Source of the DNA: Paralithodes platypus
Taxonomy: Eukaryota > Arthropoda > Malacostraca > Decapoda > Lithodidae
NCBI GenBank assembly: GCA_032716605.1
Contig: CM064552.1
Coordinates: 7,994,525 to 8,058,524 of the forward strand
DNA: 64,000 bases
Direction: 5' to 3'
Within the stretch, counting starts at the first letter, position 1, and the number at the start of each line of letters is the position of its first letter. A program made the position numbers and the translations under genes. Under the pieces are notes generated by a model. The model was not told where the DNA came from and did no database searches. It worked only from the letters and a program-made list of their open reading frames with translations. Below are positions 10,333 to 20,639 of this stretch, in pieces.

Positions 10333-11475
10333 TGTTATGCGATTGCTTCAGTCTCTTATGGTTTGTCAATTATTGGTGTATACTATGTTTATATGTTATT
10401 ATGATTATGAGAATTGTCTGTTTGGTTTAAAAGGGGTTTAATAGTTTTGTATATGTTTGGGGGTTTCATTCCAAGTTCGAGTTTGTGGTTCAAAGTTCGA
10501 GTTTGTGGTTGACAAGAGGTTGGATTGCTTTAGATGTATCACTGATTCACTCTTAGTTTCCTGTCTGAGCTTATGCCTTCGTTCGAAGCTTCAGGGTATT
10601 GAATAGATGTTTTGGGTTTCATGGTTGTAAAGGTCGACTAGAATAAGAGTCATAATGTGGTGGTGGTGATCTGCCAGGGGGGAGTGATAACCAAGCAGCA
10701 GTACAGGACGTTTGGGATCTACTTTACTCTTCACAGCAACCAGTCTGTGGAAGGGAGGATGGTAGAGCACATTCCTGAGACCTGTCGACAATTGTGGTGA
10801 TGGAACTCTCCTATGGTGACCTGTCGGGCCATAAGGAGTGTATATGTGTGGCGATGCACCAACGTTCGTAGCAGAGATGGTGGTAGAGCGCATCCCTTGG
10901 ACTTGTCGATGTTTGTGACTATGGAGGTGTTCTATGGCGACCTGTTATGCTGGAGAACGGGATCCTGATATTGTAGCTGACGGGTGACCAGTGGGGACTG
11001 TGGGGGCCATGGCTGTCTGTCTGTGTGGCATTGTTGCTGATGTTACGGTCTGCCCTTGCTTATGGGCTCCCACTAATCAATTAGTGTGAGAAACATGTGT
11101 TGAACTGCGGATGGAATGTGTTTACAATTCGGATGTCTTTGTGTTAAAAGGCTATTACAGTGATAATGAGGTGACCATAAAACTGTTCGTGAAACCTATT
11201 GAAGCCGTTTTGATGTGTCTTGATGCATAAGTAAATAATGGAAGAATTAGAACTAATGTGCAACAATTCTAGCAAACCAATTCTCTTGTGCAATGTTATA
11301 TTCTATAATTTTCTTATTTGTAAATATGTCAATTACTTTTGTTTTAACTAAAAGTTTAATTATCTGCCAACTTTAATTAACCAAGTATTTAATGTTTGTC
11401 CTTTAAGAAACTTATGAAGGACAAAGTAGCCTTTAAGAATAGTTTATTCTCATGAAAAGAGAAGGGGACGTAACA
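10333..11475. mobile_element. Solo-LTR-like insertion (copy A)
   Basis: The segment starts TGTTATG and ends CGTAACA, an imperfect TG...CA inverted terminal pair typical of LTRs, and it separates two parts of one RTE-A remnant. No gag or pol reading was seen, so it would be a solo LTR of about 1.14 kb. Inside, 10757-10830 and 10876-10953 are diverged copies of one unit (GGTAGAGCRCATYCC...CTATGGYGACCTGT). About seven LINE bases are missing at the junction and no clear target duplication is visible. Confidence 0.5.
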
Positions 11476-11640
11476 ATATCATGCAATGACTTCTTTACTT
11501 CAGTGCTGACCACCCAATTCATAGTCACTGCTTTCAGTGTTCCTACAACCCTCTTCCCTTGTTGCACCCTCTCCTGCACTTCATCCTCCATACTCCCAAC
11601 TTTACTCATCACACTGCCCAAATACTTAAAGGTGGGTGTG
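11476..11640 (-). mobile_element. RTE-A LINE remnant, part 2 (copy A)
   Basis: The minus strand reads TFKYLGSVMSKVGSMEDEVQ, ERVQQGKRVVGTLKAVTM, then VVSTEVKKSLHD, directly upstream in the element of the part at 9885-10332. Confidence 0.8.
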
Positions 11641-11829
11641 CATGCTATTATTTTCCTCCACAATCATTACCGGCAGTGTGCACTATAGCTTTTGGTGCAA
11701 TATTTTCTTCTACAATGGCTTAATTATTTATATAATGGCCAAAATAGGATATGGGTGACACTTTTCTGGATTCGGAGTTTAAGCGCTCTGATGACGTATG
11801 CCCAGGAACACAACAAGCTCTTCTGACAG

Positions 11830-12004
11830 GTGGAAATGGAGGATAGTGACAGTAGTTCCGATTCGTTTGCCAATACTGAGGGTGATAACCGTGATTATGG
11901 CAAAGAACCTCAAGTGATGAATATTGGTGGTGTCCAGGCTTATATGTATGAACCTGTAAGACGAGATCCAGCAGCAGGAGAGGAGGGAGAAGCAGCTGTG
12001 ATTA
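11830..12004 (+). pseudogene. P2RX7-type N-terminal exon fragment (copy A)
   Basis: A possible acceptor (TTCTGACAG) precedes 11830; the first ATG is at 11836. The reading is acidic and serine-rich (MEMEDSDSSSDSF), followed by VMNIGGVQAYMYEPVRRDP and GEEGEAAV. An acidic leader followed by GGVQAYMYEP resembles the N-terminal part of the P2RX7 intracellular-domain-like proteins common in marine invertebrates. The expected cysteine-rich part is absent because a MITE starts in the middle of the reading frame at about 12005. The assignment rests on a short motif and is tentative. Confidence 0.35.
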
Positions 12005-12212
12005 CCGCCCGCCTTGTTTACACTACTCGGAGCCGCGGCGGACGCTAGCGATCATGTCCCCGTCTATTTTTACTGCATTTGGATACAATTATGAAAGCCC
12101 GCCCCTCACGCCTCCATGACTTATTGTCATCATCATATACATTGCCAACAGGGTGCAAATAACAGAAAAAATCGCCGTAAAAATAGACGGGAACTTAAAC
12201 CGCGGCGATCGA
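12005..12212 (+). mobile_element. Truncated GGATGTAGT-family MITE (copy A)
   Basis: It carries the family's inner landmarks: CCTTGTTTACACTAC, CCCGTCTATTTT, ATTGCCAACAGGGTGCAAAT and the inverted AAAATAGACGGGAAC with GCGGCGATCGA. Both outermost TIR ends are missing. It continues directly from the P2RX7-like reading and ends in poly-T. Confidence 0.7.
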
Positions 12213-12377
12213 TTTTTTTTTTTTTTTTTTTTTAGCCTAGTTGCTAGTAGTTGAATTTCAGCCAATAAATTTCTTTAGCCTAGGTTAGGCCTATATCCAT
12301 CGACACTGACTGTATAATTTGGGCTAGGCTTAAGTTAGCCCATGTTATCCACTCTCCTGACTCCTGAAATTGGCAAG
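12213..12377. other. Poly-T and TAGGCC-rich spacer (copy A)
   Basis: A T run is followed by TAGCCTAGGTTAGGCC-type sequence. No gene is seen. Confidence 0.5.
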
Positions 12378-12806
12378 CACGTATGGGTGGGAGGGTGGTT
12401 TAGGGAATGGTGGGGGGAAGGTAGAAGGGTAATTGACTCGTGTTACAAATATGGAGCCGATTGGTGAGGTAGTTTCGCCACCACCGATTTTCATCTTTTT
12501 ATGTGATGATCTACGGATAGGCTGGAAGTGGGTGGTGGGAGGAAGTTGGGGTTGTGGTGGGGGGAAGACAGAAGGGTAGGGGACTTGTCACACAAATATG
12601 GAACCACTTGGTGCAGTCGTTTCGCCGCCACATATTTTCCTTTTTTTCCTTTGTGATGGCCTGATGCGGCGACCCATGGTCGGCGAGTGGATTGGGGGAG
12701 GGAGTTGGGGTGGTGGTAGCAAGACGCCAGAAGGGTAAGGTACATGTGGTAGAAATATGAAAGCTATAGGTGCAGTCGTTTCGCTGCTACAATTTTTTTT
12801 CGGCGA
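12378..12806 (+). repeat. Three-unit tandem repeat, about 130-158 bp units (copy A)
   Basis: Three diverged units carry the same landmarks in order: a GGTGGGAGG-type purine tract, AGAAGGGTA, ACAAATATGGA or a relative, then GTTTCGCCGCCAC or a relative. They end near 12525, 12683 and 12806. The function is unknown. Confidence 0.7.
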
Positions 12807-12824
12807 GTCCGTATATATACGGAC
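12807..12824. repeat. Perfect 18-bp palindrome (copy A)
   Basis: GTCCGTATATATACGGAC reads the same on both strands. A third half-site, GTCCGTATA, follows at about 12851-12859. It lies about 40 bp from the end of the THAP reading frame and could mark a transposon end or a binding site. Confidence 0.6.
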
Positions 12825-12864
12825 CTGGCACTGGGCGTGACAAGACCCCAGTCCGTATAGGCAA

Positions 12865-13098
12865 TCAGCGGGTGCATCTAGCCATACCCATACTCCACTG
12901 CACTTTATTGTCAAAGCATTCATCACGAAAATGTCCATTGCATATGAAGCTTGTTTTGGGCTTTGCCTCCCACACTCTGGTTCTTTGTATAAACTTCACC
13001 CATTTGTTACAATGGTATGGATCACTTGGAAACTTGTGTAGTGCTATGCTTGGTCCAGGGATGTTGATACACCCGAAAACAGCACACCTATTCACCAT
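12865..13098 (-). CDS. THAP-domain protein exon (copy A)
   Basis: THAP domains are C2CH zinc-coordinating DNA-binding modules related to the P-element transposase DNA-binding domain. The minus strand reads MVNRCAVFGCINIPGPSIAL, HKFPSDPYHCNKWVKFIQRT, then FICNGHFRDECF. The start matches the usual M-x-x-x-C-A-V-x-x-C, and CNGHF is the C-x2-H pair. Hydrophobic and tryptophan positions (HKFP, KWVKF) fit. The domain ends at about residue 65 and an in-frame stop follows at residue 78, so this may be the first exon of a longer gene or a degenerate transposase-derived remnant. The C-terminal AVPTIF-like box is not seen. Confidence 0.68.
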   Translation of the reverse strand: MVNRCAVFGCINIPGPSIALHKFPSDPYHCNKWVKFIQRTRVWEAKPKTSFICNGHFRDECFDNKVQWSMGMARCTR

Positions 13099-13309
13099 TT
13101 TTGCTATACTTGCTGATGTTTACTTCCCAAATGTTTGCCTGGGCGTACGTCACATCCTCACGTGAGTACTAGTTGCAAGGGGTCGCAATTCAATATCTAT
13201 TTTTATTTGTTTTCTAATATTGAAGATTAGTTTTGACAAAGGAGTAGTCAGGTTGATTACTGGAGATCTAAACATCTCTTTAAATACATTATAAATTAAT
13301 TTTAATTTC
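13099..13309. other. No recognised feature (copy A)
   Basis: This is the spacer between the THAP exon and an RTE-A remnant. It may contain the THAP promoter or 5' UTR, but no element can be defined. Confidence 0.4.
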
Positions 13310-14035
13310 GGACGCCCCACCACCTTTAAATAAGCTGACATTCTCCAAAACCTCACACTGTGACTGCACCCCTTTCAGGTTCTGTTTCTCGTACACGGTT
13401 CAAAACATACTTACCAGACCCCGTAACTCTCACTCAATATCACTCATCAGCAAACAGCAGTACAGGAACTTCCACTTATTTCCTTGTCTTATCAGGGGTA
13501 GACCAACATCCACTGCTGTTCCTTTTATTTATTTCATGAAACCATCCCTACATACTGTATACATTAAACAACCATGGAGACATCACACACCCTAGCTTTA
13601 ACCCAACATTCAGATCAAAGAACTTGCTCTGTTAATTTTCCATACGCGCTTTGCCTTTGCACCTCATACATGCTCTTTACCGCTTTCAGCAACTTACTAT
13701 CTACTCCGTATATTCTCATAACTTTCCACAGACCTTCTCTATCAACTCTGTCATAGGCTTTCTCCAAGGCCATAAAGGCAGTATACTGTACAACTTTTGT
13801 CCCTTCGCCAAACATTTCTCAACTACATAGTTCAAGGAGAAAATCTGGTCTACACACCCTCTTCCCTTCCTAAACCTTACACATCCTCTCCCCTTCCTAA
13901 ACCCTCACCTATCCATTTCTCCGTTCTTACTCTCATTCTCTCGATCACTACTCTACTGAACATTTTCCCTACTATGCTTAGGAGACATACTGGTAACCCC
14001 TTATGATTGTCACACACTCCTCTCTCCCCTCTATA
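13310..14035 (-). mobile_element. RTE-A LINE remnant, RT core (copy A)
   Basis: The minus strand contains FMALEKAYDRVDREGLWKVM, RIYGVDSKLLKAVKSMYE and flanking RT blocks matching 61620-62220. Indels have shifted the frame in several places. A CCTTCCTAAACC word is duplicated near 13868-13905. Confidence 0.8.
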
Positions 14036-14968
14036 AATTAAATACTGTACACAAATATATTTAGTAACTAGATTACATATTACCTACAGTTATTTTATTA
14101 CATGATATAAACAAATTATTTAATTTTCAAAAAGTGGACTGCAGGTTTCACCAAAATGATTTTGAACCATAAAAAAAAAAAAAAAAAAAAAAAACGACTG
14201 TCTATTCAAAATCAATAATAAGAGTGACCATTCTGAAGAGTGCTCATATTTTGTTGTACCTTACAAAGTGACTAAGCTTTAGTATTCATCTTACTGCAAT
14301 GAGGCATAATACTGTACTGCACTGTATAAATATGGCTTGACAAAATAAATGAAAGTGGCTAGGGTGGTATACAGCCCAAACTCATGCTTTCTTCTCCAAT
14401 TTGTTGCTTGTCTAAGGTTTATGAGCCAACTGTACTTGTACATTTACTATACCGTATATTTGTATCTAATATTTGTTATGGTTATGGACCAGTAATGACT
14501 TACCTTGGAAAGTAACAACTTCTTTTCAGGACTAGTTGGTGCCATTATTGCTTAATAATCACAATACAGTACTTGAGCACCGTCATATATTCTTCTGGTT
14601 GTACTGTACTGTACTGTAATACGGTACAGTACCGGTATCAGTAATTTTCTCCTTTGGTGGTGATGTCAGCTCATTTCTGTCACATTCTGTTGGTAAAATT
14701 AATATATTAGTGATATCAGAATGCTTAAATACAAAAAGGCAAACAAATATAATACTTCCACTACCAATACCAAATCCCCTGGGCCATCACATTTTGTGGA
14801 GGAAAAAGATTATGCCTACATATCCTACAAGCTACATGTCATACATAGCATTGATAGCAATTCAAATAGGGGATGGCGTAAGTATGGACCAACAGTCATC
14901 CTATTCAATAAAGTCTTGTTATGGCACTGTCTTGTTGCAGCACTGTTAAGGATAGTCGATGCAGATAC
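14036..14968. other. No gene; poly-A and CTGTA-type repeats (copy A)
   Basis: A run of about 25 A lies at 14169-14194. Around 14600-14640 there is tandem TACTG followed by its inverted form (ACTGTACTGTACTGTAATAC, then GGTACAGTACCGGTA). Nothing coding was recognised. Confidence 0.5.
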
Positions 14969-15050
14969 TGTCTATCTATTGCCGGACGCCTTACTCCCCT
15001 TTAAGAGGGTGGTCATACACAAAATGCCCCCAAGTTGACCTGTCCCCCAT
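14969..15050 (-). mobile_element. RTE-A tail remnant (copy A)
   Basis: GTCTATCTATTGCCGGACGC and the following TTTAAGAGGGTGGTCAT and CCCCCAAG correspond to the RTE-A 3' end with its short tail, heavily diverged. Confidence 0.5.
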
Positions 15051-15954
15051 GAGGACAATCCGTGCCAGTATATTCAAGGACTTACACTTACAGGATTAAC
15101 TACTCAACTTAAGGTCCATTCGAGTCCGAGGCCCTCTATGCATCTTTCAAGCACTATTATTTCAACAGTGGTGGGTGGCTTGTCCATCCACCAACCTGTT
15201 TCACCTTAGGTGATGCAGTAAGGATTTGTATACCGGTAAGGTTTACTCCCCTAGACAGGCTAGACGGGTTGCTGACCAAGGCTGACAAGTCCCATCCACC
15301 CGAGATATTACAGAGGGAATTTGTTTAGTCTTGCTGAGGCACTGTTAGCACTATACCAACTTCTGCTACAGTAATAACATGATGGGACAGTGTTACTAGC
15401 TACTGTACTTCACTCCAATTGCTGAAAGGCAACCTCATCCGATCCATTACAATGTAATGGAAAACTATGTCAAATTATTGTATGTTTGTATGTATCCCTT
15501 GCTCAACTCTTAATTTTTGAAGTACCAGTATAGTTGTAGTCTTAATGGCACATATAGCATGACATTGATGTACAGTAGTATTTAGGCTAGAATATGACAA
15601 TACCTGGACAGTATAGTATAGGTATATAAAATTAGTGGGTATGAGACTAGACATGGGTACTCAGGGAGTCCCAGAGAAGGTTTTAGTAAAATATACTGAT
15701 ATTATTTTTAAAGTGGTTTTATCACACCTGCTTTACTCGTTCACCCTTGGTATGCGATCCCCGTAGAGTTAATTATCATAGTGCTACCTCAAGATTGGGA
15801 TATGATGTGCAAAAGGTATGGGTACCTCGGATAATACAGTACTGTACTGTACTTATATACAATAACAATGGTTTAAAGTCCTTTTCCATTACACTGAAAT
15901 TAGCTGAGAGCCTCAGACACAGACACGGCATATTTTAGGCAATTGGATTGTAGT
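15051..15954. other. No recognised feature (copy A)
   Basis: AT-rich sequence with short, unconvincing open frames. No domain or repeat family was identified. Confidence 0.45.
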
Positions 15955-16035
15955 AGGAGCTGGCATAGAATTGGTGGTAGTGTTCGAAATTCGTACAGTA
16001 AAGTGGAGACCTGGGGATCGATACCCCACTGGGTG
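15955..16035 (+). repeat. Possible tRNA-derived SINE head (copy A)
   Basis: GGCATAGAATTGGTGGTAGTG resembles a D-arm with an A box. TGGGG-ATCGATA-CCCCA forms a perfect five-base-pair T-arm with a seven-base loop. Other arms do not fold cleanly. Confidence 0.35.
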
Positions 16036-16143
16036 GGGGATGGACTCCCAACCCCTCTATGCAATGGTGGACATCAGAGGTGCAGTAGACCAATGTGTCC
16101 ATATACAATGAGAATGCTAGCACCTGATCAGCATGATCGGGTA

Positions 16144-16619
16144 GAATGTAGAATTCGGGCCTACCGCCAGCCTTGTTTACACTACGCGGAGCGGCGTCGG
16201 GCGCTTGCCATCGCGTTCCCGTCTATTTTGACAGCCTTTGAATACAATAATAGGTTGAGGGGGCATTCACATATTGTCATCATCATATATATTGCCAGCA
16301 GGGGGCAAATAACCACAAAAATCGCCGTCATAATAGACGCGAACTTAACCACGGCGATCGACAAATGTAAACATGACGGTGGCGGCGTCGGACGCTTGCA
16401 GTCAAGTTCCCGTCTATTTTGAATGCCATTGGATACAATAATATGTTGAGGGGGGGAAAAGCCCCCCCCCTTCACCCCCTTATGATATATTGTCATCATA
16501 TATATTGCCAGCAGGGGGCAAATAACCGAGAAAAAAAATCGCCGTCAAAATAGACGTGAAGTTAACCGCGGCGATCGCCCTATGTAAACATGACGACTGT
16601 ACGCCCGGAAACTACATCC
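16144..16619 (+). mobile_element. Two-unit GGATGTAGT-family MITE array (copy A)
   Basis: It starts GAATGTAGAATTCGGGCCTAC and ends CGTACGCCCGGAAACTACATCC-like (16598-16619), matching the family TIR. Inside are two successive units, each with CGTCTATTTTGA, TTGCCAGCAGGGGGCAAATA and the inverted AAAATAGACG with GCGATCG. The units join near 16373 without an internal outer TIR. Confidence 0.75.
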
Positions 16620-16889
16620 ATCCCACATGATCTAGCTGCTTGCAATGGTTACAGACTAGGCTATATTCCTACTCACAGTCATTCGAAGTTTCCAACCTAA
16701 ACAGAGTTTGGAAAGAACAAGGAACAAAGTACTGTACAGTACAAGTGTACAACTATACAGCACTTATCAAGTTAATATTTTATGTACACCCAACCGCTAC
16801 GGTAATCCAGATATCATAGTAATTTAGAGCTGGAGACACATGCCGAATAGGCCACTTCCAAAATTTTGTTAGTACTGTATTTCATTCCA

Positions 16890-17988
16890 TATTATGGGTC
16901 TTGGAGGCGCTGTCTAGAGTTTTTTAGAGGCGGACTCCCGTTGGAACTGTTTTATGCAGACGATTTAGTCCTAATAGCTGACAGTATGCAGGATGCTGAG
17001 GCCAAATTCAGAGAGTGGAGAGAGGGCATGGCGAGCAAGGGTTTAAGAGTTAATATTAACAAAACCAAGGTTATGCATTGTAGTTTGAGACGAGGCAATG
17101 TGGAAAAGAGCGGTGCATACCCATGTGCAGTGTGTGGAAAGGGAGTGGGCGTTAACTCAATTCAATGTAGCATCTGTCGATGTTGGGTACACCATGGGAG
17201 TAAGCGCTGTAGTAGAATAAAGGGGCCCCTGGCCCCCTGCCGAAGGATAAGCCAGAAATAGAGAAATTTGAGTGCGTAGTGTGCAAAGGCGAGCTTGTGT
17301 TAAGTGATGATCCTGTGGCTGTGAATTTTGGAAATGAGTCTTTGGAGCTGGTGAACAAGTTTTGTTACCTAGGAGATACCATCTCTGCCGGTGGTGGGGC
17401 CGAGGCTGCCACTGTTGCTAGAATTAGGTGTGGCTGGGGGAAATTCAGAGAATTGATGCCAATCCTGACCATGAAAAGAATGCCTCTCCCCCTGAAGGGA
17501 AAGGTGTATGCCTCATGTGTTAGAAGTGCAATGACGTATGCCTCAGAAACATGGGCCGTTAAAGTAGAGGATGTCAACAGAATGGAGCGTAATGAGATGA
17601 GAATGGTGAGATGGATGTGTGGGGCCAGGCTACAGGATAGAATAACAAATGTTGAGCTGAGGAGACGTTTAGGTATAAAGAGTATTAGCGAGGTGATGCG
17701 TACAAGTAGACTGGGATGGTATGGACATGTGGAGAGAATGGATGAAAAAAATTGGGTGAAAAAATGCAGGTCTGTGATTGTGGAGGGAGCTGCACCAAGG
17801 GGTGGACCGAGGAAGACCTGGGATCGGACTATACGCGCCGATCTCAAATCCAAGAACTTGACAAGTGAAGCAGCCCTTAACAGGGTTGCCTGGAACGCCG
17901 CCATTAGGACAAGAGACTGAAACTGCACTTATGTGTGGAACACTCAGTCTTAAAATTTTATGTATGTATGTATGTATGTATGTATGTA
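16890..17988 (+). mobile_element. RTE-B LINE with PHD-like finger, 3' part (copy A)
   Basis: The readings include LELFYADDLVLIADSMQDAE, KGLRVNINKTKVMHCSL, a cysteine-rich block CAVCGKGVGVNSIQCSICRC with WVHHGSKRCS and CVVC, then FCYLGDTISAGGG and RGGPRKTWDRTIRADLKSKN, ending in a stop at 17918-17920 and a (TATG)n tail at 17960-17988. The finger lies between the RT domain and the C-terminal region. It is 5'-truncated near FHSILWVLEALSRV. Copy A has indel frameshifts near 16920 and 17225 that are absent from copy B. Confidence 0.85.
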
Positions 17989-18090
17989 CCTAACACACTA
18001 TACACAACAATAGGCAGTTAGGCTAGCAACCCTTCCCCGAAAACAAGCAAGATAATCAAATAAATTTCTCAATGGTGGCCATCCCGGTAA

Positions 18091-18364
18091 GGATGTAGTA
18101 TTCGGGCGTATCGCCTACCTTGTTTACACTACATGTACTTGTACGCTCGCGATCATGTTCCTGTCTATTTTGATTGCCGTGGGATACAATAATAGGTTGA
18201 GGGGGCTCACCCCCCCATTACTTATTGTCATCAACTCATCATCATATATATTGCCAGCAGGGGGCAAATAACATAACAAAAATAGCTGTCAAAATAGACG
18301 GAAACATAACCGCGAGCGCACGACCAATGTAAACATGACAACCGTACGCCCGGATACTACATCC
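18091..18364 (+). mobile_element. Complete GGATGTAGT-family MITE (copy A)
   Basis: The left end GGATGTAGTATTCGGGCGTA and the reverse complement of the right end (GGATGTAGTATCCGGGCGTA) differ at one base. The inverted repeat extends, less perfectly, through most of the 274-bp element, so the transcript or single strand would fold back on itself. It has no coding capacity. A target duplication could not be fixed. Confidence 0.8.
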
Positions 18365-18365
18365 T

Positions 18366-18399
18366 TCTCGCCATCCCCTCAGGGATCATGGCGTCCAGG
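18366..18399 (+). repeat. RTE-A-like 3' terminal motif (copy A)
   Basis: GCCATCCCCTCAGGGATCAT followed by GGCGTCCAGGC matches the RTE-A terminal motif (GGCCACCCCTTCGGGGATCA, CGGCGTCAGGC) but lacks the ATAG tail. Confidence 0.5.
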
Positions 18400-18455
18400 C
18401 CCAGCTGCTCCAGTAATAGTTAGATAGGCAATACTGTATATTCCTGCTGGCTGCT

Positions 18456-18529
18456 GCAGACAGTGGCTAGGTCAGTAGCGTGTTAACTGCTGATTGAAGG
18501 GTCGGCAGTTCGATTCCATCCCCTGCCAC
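18456..18529 (+). repeat. tRNA-derived SINE head (copy A)
   Basis: GTGGCTAGGTCAGTAGCG has the D-arm and A-box form, and GGCAGTTCGATTCCATCCCC carries a B box (GTTCGATTCC). The same family occurs in reverse at about 29200-29275. Confidence 0.55.
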
Positions 18530-19823
18530 TGATAGATATGAAGAGTTTGGATGCTCAGGTCTAACAATTCATGGCAAATGTCCAGTAAAGTCCCTGTAAC
18601 AAGGGCACGTCCTAACCCTGTCAATCAAGGGAGTGTACGGACAGTACGGCATCATAAACTGCCCCACCATGTTATCAGTAATGCAGTAACTGGGAACCTG
18701 GTTAGGCTGGCTGATGAGAGAGAAGGCTGGAGATCCATGGTTGCCGATATCACTTGACTGGCAGTGGCATTCCTGTAAAGGTAATCAAATGTGACATTAC
18801 GCCCGCTAACACAACACTTACCAATTACCATAGATTGTATCAATGTACAGTAAATATAAAAATATATCATAGGCTAGGTCCAAATGGATTATGGACTATA
18901 TATACCCTGTTCCAAATAGGTAGGCCAAGGCCAATTATGAACCCTATCCTTTATAACTAAAAAAGGGCTAGCCTAGAGCAAATGGGCTGCAAATGTCCCC
19001 AGTCCACACCACACCTAGCCTAGGCCTAGCCTATTCCCTGGCTAACTAGGCTAGGCCTATTCCCAATTATTAAAAATATTACCTCGATTACTCTAGTTAT
19101 TTGAGTTATAGAGGTTAATGTTCAAGAGTTCTGGACTCTTTATTTGGAACAGGGTAGGCCTATAGGCCTAGCCTAGGCATAGGTTAACAGCAATTTTACC
19201 TTGTCTTTAGTTTCATGTGTTTTCTAGTAGCCTAAAGGCTAATATTCCAAATTTTACGACTGGCTGACGGTGAAATAATAGCCTACTACATAAACAACAT
19301 TTTAACACCAAGGATTTCACAGCTGCAAGAACTTGAATACAATATTAGAGTAGACCTAGGCTATACGAAAATCTGACAGGTAATGGGTGACAGGAGTAGA
19401 GATCGCTTTAAATAACAAAATATATTGTATCAGCTGATTCGCATGGGAGCCGAAACACTTTATACTTATGCTATTATCTATATTTTCTGGGGAGTGTTAG
19501 CCATATCATTAGGTAAAATTATGATAATTGACCACCCAGCTTCATCAAAACCTATCTATACTACATACAATCAACATATGTTAAACTAATTTGACCAGGA
19601 ACGTATAATTTTTTCAACCGGACATCAGCCAAAGAAAGTAAAAAGGCTAATCTTTTTGGCTCCATTCCTGTGGGCCAAACTAGGTTATGATTCTGAGGTA
19701 AAGAAGTGCTCAGGTATAAACCATTATAATATAGGTTTATTCTGATATATATTTGTAATTATCTTAATTTACGAATTGTGTTAGGAATAGGCTAAGCTAG
19801 GCCAAATATTTTGTTTTCGGGAT
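18530..19823. other. No gene; TAGGCC-rich sequence (copy A)
   Basis: Repeated TAGGCCTAGCCTAGGC words occur around 18985-19175 and 19340-19370. No gene or element boundaries were recognised. Confidence 0.5.
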
Positions 19824-20515
19824 GGATGTAGAGTTCGGGCATACGGTCGTCATTGTATACATAGGGCGATCGCCGTGGTCGCACTTACGGTAGCATTCAA
19901 GGAGACTACTGCAGGACTTCTTCTTCTTCTTACCTCTGACCGGGTATAGGCTATCCTAGTGTTTACTACCCTATACCCCTTTGAAAGGACATTAGCCTAA
20001 CCTAACAACCTTACCTAACCTAACCTAGTATTATAGGTGGGGGCTGCCGCCCCCACACCCCCGCTTTGACTTAGATTTTTGGTGTATTTGTCTGTGAAGT
20101 GGGTATTTTTCATTTGTTGATAACGAAAATCCTCCATGCGGACTATATGGAGAAAAATATGGCGAATCTATTGGTGCCTATTTTCCCTAATAAAGTGTTT
20201 CTCATAACGTCGCACTAGTGTCCTTGAATATTATCGCACTTACGTTCCCGTCTATTTCGACGCTATATTTTCTGCTATTTGCCCCCTGCCATTACTACAT
20301 GAATACTAGGTTAGGTTAGGTTAGGTTAGGTTAAAATAGACGGGAACATGATGGGAAAGGTCCGACGCAACTACGCGTAATGTTGTTATTGTTCCCCAAG
20401 CTGCCTGGCCGAACAGCCCCAAGGCCCCGAGCAACTTATAGCTGCTATAACAAAAAGTGCTCAAATACTACGCGTAATGTAAACAAAGATAGCGGTACGC
20501 CCGCTCACTACATCC
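19824..20515 (+). mobile_element. Composite 692-bp GGATGTAGT-family element (copy A)
   Basis: It starts GGATGTAGAGTTCGGGCATA and ends with GTACGCCCGCTCACTACATC then C, matching the family TIR. Inside it carries one CCTAA-run plus GTGGGGGC-TGCC-GCCCCCAC hairpin module at about 19995-20070 and a TTAGG run at 20308-20333. A short AAC-tailed repeat end lies at 20383-20432 (minus). It therefore combines three repeat types within one pair of TIRs. Confidence 0.65.
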
Positions 20516-20639
20516 TACCCTTGTTATTTAGCAGGCTATTTTGAGGGTACCCTAGCCTAGGCCTTTTTTATATTTTATATTTTATATTATATATTTTTTG
20601 TATAATACTGCATAGACTAACTGGTGCAGTTTAAATATA

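Noticed and set aside
20308..20333. A telomere or interstitial telomere from TTAGG runs
   Set aside because: The runs have only about five units and lie inside TIR elements, so they are element parts and not chromosome ends.
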